Below, piece after piece: positions 24,111 through 32,599 of a DNA stretch of 38,448 bases. Location of the stretch: the NCBI RefSeq assembly GCF_024178385.1, contig NZ_JAMZMM010000013.1, positions 1-38,448 on the forward strand. Direction: 5' to 3'. Position 1 is the first letter of the stretch; the number at the start of each line of letters is the position of its first letter. Made by a program: the position numbers and the translations under genes. The notes below the pieces were generated by a model, which saw only the letters and a program-made list of their open reading frames with translations, was not told where the DNA came from and ran no database searches. Source of the DNA: Limnofasciculus baicalensis BBK-W-15 (lineage in GTDB: Bacteria; Cyanobacteriota; Cyanobacteriia; Cyanobacteriales; Coleofasciculaceae).

Positions 24111-26816
24111 GTGGTTGTAACTAATATCCAAGAACTCGAAACACTCATTCAACAAGTCAAAATTGCTCAAGCAAAGTATGCGACTTACTCCCAAGAACAA
24201 GTCGATACCATCTTCAAGAAAGCGGCGACTGCTGCTAATACTCAACGCATTCCTTTAGCAAAATTGGCAGTGGCAGAAACCGGAATGGGTGTTGTTGAAG
24301 ATAAAGTGATTAAAAATCACTTCGCTTCAGAATACATCTACAACAAATACAAGCACGATCGCACTTGCGGCTTAATCGAAGAAGATAAATCCTTTGGCAT
24401 TCAAAAAATCGCTGAACCAATGGGAGTTTTAGCTGGGATTGTTCCCGTCACTAATCCCACTTCAACGGCGATTTTTAAGGCTTTGATTGCACTGAAAACT
24501 CGCAATGCAATTATTTTCTCTCCTCATCCACGGGCGAAGCAGAGTACGATCGAAGCTGCTAGAGTTGTGCTAGAAGGCGCGATCGCCGCTGGAGCACCAG
24601 AGCACATCATCGGCTGGATTGACGAACCGACAGTGGAGTTATCCCAAGCCTTGATGCAGCATCCCGACATCAAGCTGATTTTGGCAACGGGCGGGCCGGG
24701 GATGGTTAAATCTGCTTATTCATCGGGACATCCGTCTTTGGGTGTGGGTGCAGGTAATACCCCGGCGGTGATTGATACAACGGCAGATATTCAAACTGCT
24801 GTCAGTTCGATTTTGATCAGCAAAACCTTCGACAATGGGATGATTTGTGCTTCGGAACAGTCGGTGATTGTGCTGGATGCGGTGTACGATCGAGTAAAGC
24901 AAGAATTCATCGATCGAGGTGCTTACTTCCTGACAGCAGAAGACAAGGAAAAAGTTAGCAAAATCCTCCTGAAAGATGGTCATATTAATCCGGCTATTGT
25001 CGGACAATCGGTGGAGGCGATCGCCCAAATTGCCGAAATTGGATTAGTTTGTCTGGAGTTTCAGAGTCACAACCGTGCAGAAATTGAAAGCCACAATCCC
25101 GTCCCCTGCACTTTGCCTAAAGTTTTGATTGCCGAAGTCGAAAACATCGGTACGACTGAACCATTTTCCTATGAAAAATTGTCTCCGATTCTGGCGATGT
25201 ATCGGGCAAGCAATTTCAATGATGCTGTGGAGAAAGCCGGAAAGTTAGTCGAATTTGGCGGGAAAGGACACACGGCTGTTTTGTATATCAATTCAGCAAA
25301 AATTGAGGATATTAAGTATTTTGAGAACACGGTAAAAACATCGCGAGTGCTGATCAATACTCCCTCTTCTCAAGGTGCGATCGGCGATCTTTACAACTTC
25401 AAACTAGACCCATCTTTGACACTAGGCTGCGGCACTTGGGGCGGTAATACGATTTCAGATAATGTGACTCCTCATCATTTACTGAACATCAAAACAGTGT
25501 CAGAGCGGCGGGAAAATATGCTTTGGTTCCGCGTGCCGCCCAAGGTTTACTTTAAGTCTGGTTGTCTTCCTGTCGCCCTGCGCGAATTAGCAGGCAAAAA
25601 GCGAGCTTTCATCGTCACGGATAAACCGCTATTCGATTTGGGATTGGTCGAAAAACTCACGACAGTTTTAGATGAAATTGGGGTGAAACACGATATTTTC
25701 CATGATGTTGAACCCGATCCTACCCTTGCAAATGTTACCAAAGGATTGGAATTACTCAACAGCTATCAACCTGATGTAATTATTGCGATCGGCGGTGGTT
25801 CGCCAATGGATGCAGCAAAAGTGATGTGGCTGATGTACGAGCATCCAGAGGTGGAGTTTGAGGGGTTGGCGATGCGGTTTATGGACATCCGCAAGCGGGT
25901 ATATGAGCTACCAACCCTCGGTCAAAAAGCGATGCTGGTGGCGATTCCTACAACCTCTGGTACTGGCTCAGAAGTCACGCCTTTTGCGGTGGTTACAGAT
26001 GAGCAAGCAGGGATTAAATACCCGCTGGCCGATTATGCACTAACTCCAAATATGGCGATCGTCGATCCGGAATTAGTGCTGAATATGCCCAAGAAACTGA
26101 CAGCCTACGGTGGGATTGATGCTTTAACTCACGCTTTGGAATCCTACGTTTCTGTACTCGCAACGGAGTTTACGGAAGGATTAGCGCTGGAGGCGATCGG
26201 GCTTTTATTCAAGTATTTACCTCGTGCTTACCACAACGGTGTCAGCGATCCAGAAGCGCGGGAAAAAGTACATTATGCTGCGACGATCGCAGGTATGGCT
26301 TTTGCCAATGCTTTCTTAGGTGTTTGTCACTCGATGGCGCATAAATTAGGCTCTACTTTCCATGTGCCGCACGGATTGGCAAATGCGTTGATGATTTCTC
26401 ATGTAATTCGTTACAACGCGACTGATGTTCCATTCAAACAAGCGATTTTTCCGCAATACAAATATCCTCACGCGAAAGAGCGGTATGCCGAGATTGCCGA
26501 TTATTTAAGGCTGGGTGGAGATTCCCCGGATGAAAAAGTCGAAAAACTCGTGGCAGCGGTGGAAAACTTAAAGCATCAAGTAGAAATTCCGGCGACGATT
26601 CGAGAAACATTAGGAGAAGAAGATCGCACTTTTTACGAGAAGGTTGAAGTCATGGCCGAACAAGCTTTTGACGATCAATGTACTGGTGCAAATCCCCGTT
26701 ATCCGCTGATTCGCGACCTGAAAGAGTTGTATGTCTTAGCTTACTTGGGTTGCCGTATTGATGCTGCGCCTTTCTATGCAGAACCTTGCGAGATTTTGCC
26801 AACGACCGTTGCGTAG
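24111..26816 (+). CDS. adhE: Bifunctional acetaldehyde-CoA/alcohol dehydrogenase
   Basis: 901 residues (E. coli AdhE: 891). The N-terminal aldehyde dehydrogenase half has catalytic Cys246 in DNGMICASEQS. The C-terminal iron-dependent alcohol dehydrogenase half has GGGSPMDAAK and metal ligands Asp670, His674 (GGIDALTHALES), His740 and His754 (CHSMAHK, HVPHG), at the same spacing as E. coli. It reduces acetyl-CoA to acetaldehyde and ethanol, re-oxidising two NADH. The start is GTG 24111 with AGGAAGG 11 nt upstream; ATG 24101 is in another frame with an early stop. It completes the PFL branch: acetyl-CoA goes either to ethanol here or to acetate plus ATP through the ligase at 17387. Confidence 0.96.
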   Translation: MVVTNIQELETLIQQVKIAQAKYATYSQEQVDTIFKKAATAANTQRIPLAKLAVAETGMGVVEDKVIKNHFASEYIYNKYKHDRTCGLIEEDKSFGIQKIAEPMGVLAGIVPVTNPTSTAIFKALIALKTRNAIIFSPHPRAKQSTIEAARVVLEGAIAAGAPEHIIGWIDEPTVELSQALMQHPDIKLILATGGPGMVKSAYSSGHPSLGVGAGNTPAVIDTTADIQTAVSSILISKTFDNGMICASEQSVIVLDAVYDRVKQEFIDRGAYFLTAEDKEKVSKILLKDGHINPAIVGQSVEAIAQIAEIGLVCLEFQSHNRAEIESHNPVPCTLPKVLIAEVENIGTTEPFSYEKLSPILAMYRASNFNDAVEKAGKLVEFGGKGHTAVLYINSAKIEDIKYFENTVKTSRVLINTPSSQGAIGDLYNFKLDPSLTLGCGTWGGNTISDNVTPHHLLNIKTVSERRENMLWFRVPPKVYFKSGCLPVALRELAGKKRAFIVTDKPLFDLGLVEKLTTVLDEIGVKHDIFHDVEPDPTLANVTKGLELLNSYQPDVIIAIGGGSPMDAAKVMWLMYEHPEVEFEGLAMRFMDIRKRVYELPTLGQKAMLVAIPTTSGTGSEVTPFAVVTDEQAGIKYPLADYALTPNMAIVDPELVLNMPKKLTAYGGIDALTHALESYVSVLATEFTEGLALEAIGLLFKYLPRAYHNGVSDPEAREKVHYAATIAGMAFANAFLGVCHSMAHKLGSTFHVPHGLANALMISHVIRYNATDVPFKQAIFPQYKYPHAKERYAEIADYLRLGGDSPDEKVEKLVAAVENLKHQVEIPATIRETLGEEDRTFYEKVEVMAEQAFDDQCTGANPRYPLIRDLKELYVLAYLGCRIDAAPFYAEPCEILPTTVA

Positions 26817-27131
26817 CGGGAGGACGATGGAGTAGAAAAAGGTCAAAAAAAGCTGAGACTAGAGGGGATTGAAAGAGACTGTTGGCGAATTAAAAGATGA
26901 CCTAACGAACTATGTAGGGCTTGCTGAATAAGTCAGGAAAAACCCCGAGCGGGATTGATGATTTATTTCAATCTGGTTTCTGGTTATGGCTTGCTACTCA
27001 TTTCTGGAGATGTCTAATGAAACGATTTGCCATAGGCAATGCTACGCAATGCTGGACGGTAGCTAACAAACATTTACAGCCGAAGGGTTTGAACTCAGAA
27101 AATAATTGCTACACCCAATTAAAGGACATTT
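26817..27131. other. Gap after adhE with an insertion-sequence-end-like segment
   Basis: About 315 nt without a convincing gene. At 26917-26934 the text GGGCTTGCTGAATAAGTC resembles the terminal sequence of some cyanobacterial insertion sequences, but there is no transposase reading frame, so this is at most a leftover end. An open frame through 26921-27214 has no conserved look and overlaps the next gene. Confidence 0.3.
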
Positions 27132-28250
27132 ATGATGAACAGAGGGAAATTTATCAGCGTTGCGGTTGGGACAACAATTGCGGTTGGGGCAACATCTTAT
27201 TTATTGAGCGATAAACGTAATCTTGTTAGGGCGGATATCAAACCGATAGACGATAACAATGCAACCCTCAAGCCGGATGAAAAAGAGATTTTGTTTCTTG
27301 CTTCCCTTGCACCAAGTGGTCACAACACCCAGCCTTGGTTTGTCCAATATCTCGAGCCTTATCACTGGATTATCGGCAACGATAAAAGCAAATGGCTTCC
27401 TGCTGTTGACCCAACTCAGAGAGAAACGATTTTATCGATTGGCGCGTTCATTCAAAATCTGGACTATGCGGCTGGTGCTTTTGGCTACGTCTGCGATTGG
27501 AGTTTGCTAGCTACGAGCAATCAAGATGAACGGGTGATGGAAGTAAAACTGATCGAAGCCGCATCGAAAAATGATTTTGACATCGCAAAAATCAAAAATC
27601 GCCGCACGGTTCGTTCTAATTTTTTAAGTGATGTGCTGAAACCAGAAGATCTCAAATATCTTGTCAATTCAGAACCAGAATTCATTTATTATCTGTCTGC
27701 CACCAGTAAGGAAAGTCAATTTGTCAACCAACAAACCATCGAAGCCAACCGCCTTCAAGCCTATCGAGATCCAGCGCAGCAAGAGTTATCCGACTGGATC
27801 AGATTCTCTAGTCAAGATGCAAAGAAACATCGTGATGGGCTGACAACGGCAAGCATGGAAATAGAAGGAATTTCTGGCTGGGTGGTGCGGAATTTTTACG
27901 ATAAAAACAATGTGATGAAAAATGATTTTAGAGAGGTAGGTATCGATAAAGTTAAACAGCAAGTTTCGGAATCAGCAGGTTGGATTCTGATTACCAGCAA
28001 GGACAATCTGGTGGCAACGCTGCTCGAAACTGGCCGACGAATGCAGCGACTTTTTCTAAAAGTGCGGGAAAAGAATATAGCCATTCATCCTATGACTCAG
28101 ATATTGGAAGAACCATCAACAAAACAAAAGCTAAATCAATCAATTGGGATTAGTGAAAATATTCAATTTATCTTACGAGTGGGTTATTTGAATAATTATC
28201 CGCCACCAGTATCACTACGCCGACCTGTTGATTGGTTTGTGCGGCAATAA
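27132..28250 (+). CDS. Membrane-anchored nitroreductase-like (Acg-type) flavoprotein
   Basis: 372 residues. A hydrophobic N-terminus (ISVAVGTTIAVGATSYLL, about 8-25) suggests a membrane anchor or export signal. The nitroreductase fold is indicated by ASLAPSGHNTQPWFVQYL (58-75), the usual FMN-contact region, and NRRTVRSNF. The closing NNYPPPVSLRRPVDWF is distinctive. Acg-type members lack some standard nitroreductase residues and may sequester flavin rather than reduce nitro compounds, so activity is uncertain. AAAGGA precedes ATG 27132 (or ATG 27135). A broken second copy of the C-terminus lies at 30767-30832. Confidence 0.7.
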   Translation: MMNRGKFISVAVGTTIAVGATSYLLSDKRNLVRADIKPIDDNNATLKPDEKEILFLASLAPSGHNTQPWFVQYLEPYHWIIGNDKSKWLPAVDPTQRETILSIGAFIQNLDYAAGAFGYVCDWSLLATSNQDERVMEVKLIEAASKNDFDIAKIKNRRTVRSNFLSDVLKPEDLKYLVNSEPEFIYYLSATSKESQFVNQQTIEANRLQAYRDPAQQELSDWIRFSSQDAKKHRDGLTTASMEIEGISGWVVRNFYDKNNVMKNDFREVGIDKVKQQVSESAGWILITSKDNLVATLLETGRRMQRLFLKVREKNIAIHPMTQILEEPSTKQKLNQSIGISENIQFILRVGYLNNYPPPVSLRRPVDWFVRQ

Positions 28251-28394
28251 TTATATGAATTTAAACGGAAAGGGTTTTCATAGAATTCAAAGTTAGACTA
28301 TTCACATTATTCGTACCTTCGTCACAAATTTCTCATCTTTTTTCAAGATTATGAGAGATAGTCGATATTCTTATTGTTTACGAGGATGAAATTT

Positions 28395-29264
28395 ATGAAA
28401 TGGCAACAATTAGTTTTGGCTTTTATAGCCACCATTTGCATGATCTTCGCGGGCAATGCCCTGGCACAGACTGATATTAATATTAATAATGCTAACCTCA
28501 TTCGCTTTGGTGGCAGTATAACCGTACCAGAAAATCAAGTCGTCGAAAATGCCATTGCGTTTGGTGGGAGTGTTACTGTCTCCCCTAATGCCAGAGTTTT
28601 GGATACTGCGATCGCTTTCGGGGGGGATGTCATCCTGAAAAAAGGAGTGCAGGTAGAGGGTGATGTTTACTCCTTTGGCGGCAAAATTGTAAAAGAAGAA
28701 GGTGCGAACATTGGTGGTAGGTATACAACCAATGATCGACCTGGGATGATGGATGGTTCCAATCGAGGTAGAGGTAGCTTCTTCTACACTATTTCTTTCA
28801 GTCCCATTTTTAGAATTGGTAACGCCGTACTAGCAGCTATTCTCGGACTGATTATTTTACATACCAATCCACAGTTCCTACCAAATTTAGCTACAAAATT
28901 ACGTCAACACCCCACTTTGACTGCTCTATGGGGAATTGGGGCAATTGTCGCCATTATCTTTGCCTGCATCTTTCTGGCAATTACACTCATTGGTATTCCC
29001 CTGATTCCACTACTAAGCCTGACGGTGATTATCACTTCTCTAGTAGGGTCATTAGGTGTAGCACTTTTTGTTGGTCAAAGCCTAGTCAGTAATCGTAATT
29101 GGTCGTTACAGCAGCAATTCTTGGTAGGTTTAGCAATCCTGACAATTGTGACACTAATTCCATTTTTCGGAGGGTTAATAGTTTTCCTAGTCAATATGTT
29201 CGGCTTGGGTGTCATATTGCTGTGGAAATTTGGTAGAGAAAAACCTCAAATAGCTACTGAGTGA
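28395..29264 (+). CDS. Exported bactofilin-like (polymer-forming) domain membrane protein
   Basis: 289 residues. A signal peptide ends in GNALA-QTD near residue 25. Next comes a beta-helical repeat of about 15-20 residues (FGGSITV, FGGSVTVSPNARV, FGGDVILKKGVQVEGDVYSFGG), like bactofilin/polymer-forming domains, then four hydrophobic segments (VLAAILGLIILHT, ALWGIGAIVAIIFACIFLAI, a segment near 195-220, and LIVFLVNMFGLGVILLW). Role: likely an envelope-located scaffold or stress protein; unproved. The frame opens at TTG 28374 and ATG 28386, but I choose ATG 28395 because GAGG at 28382-28385 is 9 nt upstream and the signal peptide begins there. Confidence 0.65.
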   Translation: MKWQQLVLAFIATICMIFAGNALAQTDININNANLIRFGGSITVPENQVVENAIAFGGSVTVSPNARVLDTAIAFGGDVILKKGVQVEGDVYSFGGKIVKEEGANIGGRYTTNDRPGMMDGSNRGRGSFFYTISFSPIFRIGNAVLAAILGLIILHTNPQFLPNLATKLRQHPTLTALWGIGAIVAIIFACIFLAITLIGIPLIPLLSLTVIITSLVGSLGVALFVGQSLVSNRNWSLQQQFLVGLAILTIVTLIPFFGGLIVFLVNMFGLGVILLWKFGREKPQIATE

Positions 29265-29321
29265 GTAGGGTGACATGAATGTCCATCCTGTATTTGACCT
29301 TATTTAAGTTTAAAAAAATCC

Positions 29322-29903
29322 ATGATTTACTTGCCTTTGATTTCAATCCTGTTCCTTGTTGGACCAGCACTTGCAGCGATCGCCATCACGCGATCGCTGA
29401 ACACCCGTGGACATTTGGTTTTGTTGGGCATGTGTATCCTCTACGGAATTTTTCCATTGCTGGTCACTTGGGGGGGAATGGGTTTAGCTAAACGCTTTGG
29501 TTGTTCAGCGGAAGCAGTTCGCTTTATTTGTCCGTCCTCATCTTGGCTTGGAGGAGTCATTTCGGGGATGTTCATGGCTCACTGGCTGGCGATTTTCGCG
29601 ATTCCATCAGCCATTTTAGGTGCGATCGGACTCCTGATTTCTTTGATTCTCAAGGTCAAGCGATCGAATGCCAATACTCCCGTCATGCCAAGGACTATAT
29701 TTCATCGCAGTCGTCATAAAGTTTTCGCAGGCGTGTGTTATGCCCTTTCTCAGCTATGGAATTTACCAATCCTGGGTGTCCGGATTGTGACCGTTATTTT
29801 AGCAATCGTCCTCCCTGGATTTATTTTTCTGTACTTTTGGTGTTGGTTGGCATTCCCAATCGAGCCGCGATCTCAACAACAACCTGTAGGAAAACAATCA
29901 TGA
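29322..29903 (+). CDS. Multi-pass membrane protein with C-terminal PspC domain
   Basis: 193 residues. Residues 1-112 hold three hydrophobic segments of no recognised family (ISILFLVGPALAAIAI, LVLLGMCILYGIFPLLV, and one at about 88-111). Residues about 126-181 form a PspC domain: FHRSRHKVFAGVCYALSQLW, then VRIVTVILAIVLPGFIFLYF and W-AFP. PspC proteins sense or transmit cell-envelope stress in other bacteria. The TGA stop overlaps the ATG of the broken zinc-ribbon gene (ATGA), so a coupled pair existed. It is one of three envelope-type genes in this half of the window. Confidence 0.7.
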   Translation: MIYLPLISILFLVGPALAAIAITRSLNTRGHLVLLGMCILYGIFPLLVTWGGMGLAKRFGCSAEAVRFICPSSSWLGGVISGMFMAHWLAIFAIPSAILGAIGLLISLILKVKRSNANTPVMPRTIFHRSRHKVFAGVCYALSQLWNLPILGVRIVTVILAIVLPGFIFLYFWCWLAFPIEPRSQQQPVGKQS

Positions 29904-30024
29904 GTCTACGCAAAGATCGTCAAAATCCTCACCACCCAAAAACCACCTTTGCGGGACAGTTAGTTTGCCCGCTCCAATTGTGTTATGGATAACAGGATTT
30001 GACAGGTATCTAAATCAATGCTAA
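29900..30024 (+). pseudogene. Internally deleted copy of the zinc-ribbon membrane protein
   Basis: The first frame reads MSLRKDRQNPHHPKTTF, then AGQLVCP, matching MSVPNDHQTSHPKNLAY and KGQLICP of the intact gene at 16991. After about 29970 the match shifts frame: APIVLWITGFDRYLNQC aligns with the C-terminal GIVIPIDKWLDGH. The second zinc knuckle and both membrane segments are missing. This is the two ends of a gene joined by an internal deletion of roughly 240 bp, with a frameshift. Its tail overlaps the start of the next gene. Confidence 0.7.
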
Positions 30025-30674
30025 AAAACATGAATAAAACAATTTATAAAGTTGGGTTTTGGTCAGGATTTATTGCATTTATTTCAACAGTTGCATTTGT
30101 TATTGTTCAGGTATTGCAGCTTTTTGGTGTTCTCAGTTATCCAGTCGATGAAATTTTAATTTACGGATTTTCTCTTTGCATCGTAATACCTTTCTTGCTA
30201 GAAATGCTGGCACTTCACCATATAGCTCCATCTGAGAAAAAGTTTTGGAGTCATGCGGCTCTGATTTTTACAGTCTTATATGTAGCGTTCGTCACAGCTA
30301 ATTATGTTGTTCAACTAGCAACGGTAATTCCGATGACACTTCAGGGATCTTCAGATGAGATCCCGATCCTAAAACAAACTCCGCACTCTCTCTTCTGGGA
30401 CTTTGATGCAATTGGCTATATATTTATGGGATTCGCCACCTTATTTGCTATTCCTATATTTGAAAAACAGGGATTTCAAAGGTGGGTGAGATATTCTTTC
30501 TTAGTTCATAGTCTTGTTACCCCTTTGATTGTATTTGTTTATTTCTATCCCAACTTTTCGGAGAAGTTACTTCTTATTGCAATTCCTTGGGGAATTACAG
30601 CTCCGGTGTCAATGTTACTCCTTGCCATAATGTTCAAGAAGGATTCTGAAGTAAGCACTCAAACAAAAGGATAA
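30018..30674 (+). CDS. Six-segment membrane protein of unknown family
   Basis: 218 residues, strongly hydrophobic with about six membrane segments (GFWSGFIAFISTVAFVIVQV, IYGFSLCIVIPFLLEMLAL, AALIFTVLYVAFVTANYVV, IGYIFMGFATLFAIPIF, SFLVHSLVTPLIVFVYFY, GITAPVSMLLLAIMF). I do not recognise the family; the pattern is like DUF-type integral proteins scattered in cyanobacteria and other bacteria. ATG 30018 (MLKNM) overlaps the zinc-ribbon remnant; ATG 30030 (MNKTIYKVGF) is an equally good start. No strong ribosome-binding site is seen before either. Confidence 0.6.
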   Translation: MLKNMNKTIYKVGFWSGFIAFISTVAFVIVQVLQLFGVLSYPVDEILIYGFSLCIVIPFLLEMLALHHIAPSEKKFWSHAALIFTVLYVAFVTANYVVQLATVIPMTLQGSSDEIPILKQTPHSLFWDFDAIGYIFMGFATLFAIPIFEKQGFQRWVRYSFLVHSLVTPLIVFVYFYPNFSEKLLLIAIPWGITAPVSMLLLAIMFKKDSEVSTQTKG

Positions 30675-30766
30675 GAATAAATCAAACAAATGCACGGCAC
30701 ATAACAGCAGCCAAAAAAACTCGGCGAAAAATGACAGAGAGAAGAATAGCTACAGCCAAGGATAGG

Positions 30767-30832
30767 TTGTTTAAAAATTATCCACAACCAGTTTCACTAC
30801 GCCGCCCCGTTGATTGGTTTACTCGTTCATAA
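30767..30832 (+). pseudogene. C-terminal stub of a second nitroreductase-like gene
   Basis: The frame ending TAA 30830 reads NYPQPVSLRRPVDWF then TRS, nearly identical to the last residues NYPPPVSLRRPVDWF-VRQ of the intact gene at 27132. Nothing of the rest of the protein is visible in the 90 nt upstream, so this is the tail of a deleted or partly duplicated paralogue. The remaining 30675-30864 has no other gene. Confidence 0.7.
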
Positions 30833-30864
30833 ATACCGCCCACAAATAAATTTTTTCTTACTGT

Positions 30865-31686
30865 ATGGTTCTCAATAAAAACATGAAACCAAAGAAGCGA
30901 TCGCTAAATCAAATTGGACTTTTTCTACTTTACACTTTTTCGATAACTTGGCTATCTTGGCTGATTATTATCATTGGGAATAACTACTTTAATTCCCTTT
31001 GGTATGGTGAGCCTTTATTTTGGATACCTTACTTGATCGGTGGGTTAGCTCCAGCCATTAGTTCTTATATTATCTATCGACAGTTCAATCAAGATTTTGG
31101 CAAAGAATCTTTTGGTAAGTTTGTCTTTGGCAAAAAAATAGATGGAAAAGCATGGCTGATATTTGGATTATTTACAATTTGGCGTTTGTTGATGATTTGG
31201 GTTGCTTTTGGCATCAATAAACCTGTCTCAATTCTCTCGATAATTATTAATTTACCACTGCTCATCCTTTTCGGTGGATTAGAAGAATTAGGTTGGCGCG
31301 GAATTTTACAGCCTCAATTAGAAAAGATAATTAATTATTTACCTTCTATCCTTGTTGTAGGAAGCATTTGGAGTATTTGGCATTTGCCATTATGGTTTAT
31401 CAAAGGCACAGTTCAAAGTTCATTTCCATTTGGATTATATTTACTTTCAGGAATAATTTTAACCTCCAGTTTTACAACCCTCTATAAATACACAAAGAAC
31501 TTATTTCTCTGTGTATTAAGCCATGCTTGGTTTAATGGATCTATTGGATTAGCTTTATATATGGGCAATAATGGAACCTTGCAGCTAAATTTGAATTGGA
31601 AAGTAATTGTAGTCTTTTCTATCGAGTTAATAGTATCTGTCATTTTAGGAATAGCTTACCATCGTAAGAAACCCATTCTGTGTTAG
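30865..31686 (+). CDS. CPBP family intramembrane metalloprotease
   Basis: 273 residues with about seven hydrophobic segments. The CPBP (CAAX protease/Abi) motifs are complete: EELGWR with Glu140, Glu141 and Arg145, SIWHLPLW with His173, and SHAWFN with His220 and Asn224. These residues form the active site in the Rce1/CPBP fold. In bacteria such proteins act in membrane-protein maturation, bacteriocin self-immunity or stress signalling; substrate unknown. The start may be ATG 30865 or ATG 30883 (MKPKKRS). It overlaps or nearly abuts the next CPBP gene, forming a pair. Confidence 0.82.
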   Translation: MVLNKNMKPKKRSLNQIGLFLLYTFSITWLSWLIIIIGNNYFNSLWYGEPLFWIPYLIGGLAPAISSYIIYRQFNQDFGKESFGKFVFGKKIDGKAWLIFGLFTIWRLLMIWVAFGINKPVSILSIIINLPLLILFGGLEELGWRGILQPQLEKIINYLPSILVVGSIWSIWHLPLWFIKGTVQSSFPFGLYLLSGIILTSSFTTLYKYTKNLFLCVLSHAWFNGSIGLALYMGNNGTLQLNLNWKVIVVFSIELIVSVILGIAYHRKKPILC

Positions 31687-31730
31687 CAATAGTTTCAAAG
31701 GACGAAAAGGAACTTCATTTAACAACAATT

Positions 31731-32540
31731 ATGAATAACAGCAAGCCAGAAAATCACTCGCCATTAAAATTCTTTCTACTTGTTTTTGGACTTTCTATCC
31801 CTTTATGGATAATTGAAACAAGAATTGAAGTTAAAGGGCTACCGTTAGATATTCCTATAACAGACATATTAGCTGCATTTACACCATTGATTGCAGCCAG
31901 CATTCTCGTTTACAAAGAAGAAGGATCTATTGGTACTAACAAACTGTTTAACAGAATTTTAGATTTCTCAAGAATCACAAAAAAGATCTGGTATTTGCCT
32001 GTAATTTTGCTGCCATTTTTAATATATTTGTTGATATATATAACAATCCATCTCATAGGATTACCTCTTCCAATCAATTTTTACATTCCTTTTCTTTCAA
32101 TCCCTTTTCTTTTTTGTTTATTTTTCCTCGGAGCTGTGGCAGAAGAAACTGGCTATATGGGTTATGCCATTGATTCTATGCAAGAACGGTTTGGCGCTTT
32201 ATTAGCAAGTATCCTCATCGGTATACCTTGGGCAGTATGGCATTACCCGTCAATAATTCAACAAGGACACAATCTAACTTGGATCGTATGGGCAACTCTC
32301 GGCACAGTGGCTGTGAGAGTTCTAATTGTTTGGATTTACAACAATACAGGCAAAAGTTTATTTGCTTGCATCCTATTTCATACTTTGATGAATGTAGGAA
32401 GACCTTTGTTTCCAAGGGATGGAATACATAATCCATTGGTTGATTATCCTGATATTCACTATTCAATAATTGCGATCGTCGCAGGTATTGTTGTCTTTCT
32501 ATGGGGAACAAAGACATTAGCTCGTTATAGATATGCCTGA
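31731..32540 (+). CDS. Second CPBP family membrane protein, variant EExxxM motif
   Basis: 269 residues from ATG 31731 (MNNSKPENHSPLKFF); the frame is also open from GTG 31680, which overlaps the previous stop. Motifs: AEETGYMGYAID in place of the usual EE-x3-R (Arg replaced by Met), IPWAVWHYPSI with the conserved His, and LFHTLMN with His and Asn. Hydrophobic segments flank these. The loss of Arg may alter or abolish protease activity, although subgroups with this change may still be active. It lies directly behind CPBP gene 30865. An internally deleted relative with a similar N-terminus is at 35512. Confidence 0.78.
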   Translation: MNNSKPENHSPLKFFLLVFGLSIPLWIIETRIEVKGLPLDIPITDILAAFTPLIAASILVYKEEGSIGTNKLFNRILDFSRITKKIWYLPVILLPFLIYLLIYITIHLIGLPLPINFYIPFLSIPFLFCLFFLGAVAEETGYMGYAIDSMQERFGALLASILIGIPWAVWHYPSIIQQGHNLTWIVWATLGTVAVRVLIVWIYNNTGKSLFACILFHTLMNVGRPLFPRDGIHNPLVDYPDIHYSIIAIVAGIVVFLWGTKTLARYRYA

Positions 32541-32599
32541 CTTTGCCGCAGATGAAGTCTGTTTATTTAAGTTTCAATTAAACCAATGGAGACAAAACA

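Noticed and set aside
26921-27214. 97-residue ORF after adhE
   Set aside because: No recognisable motif; it begins in an insertion-sequence-end-like segment and overlaps the nitroreductase start.
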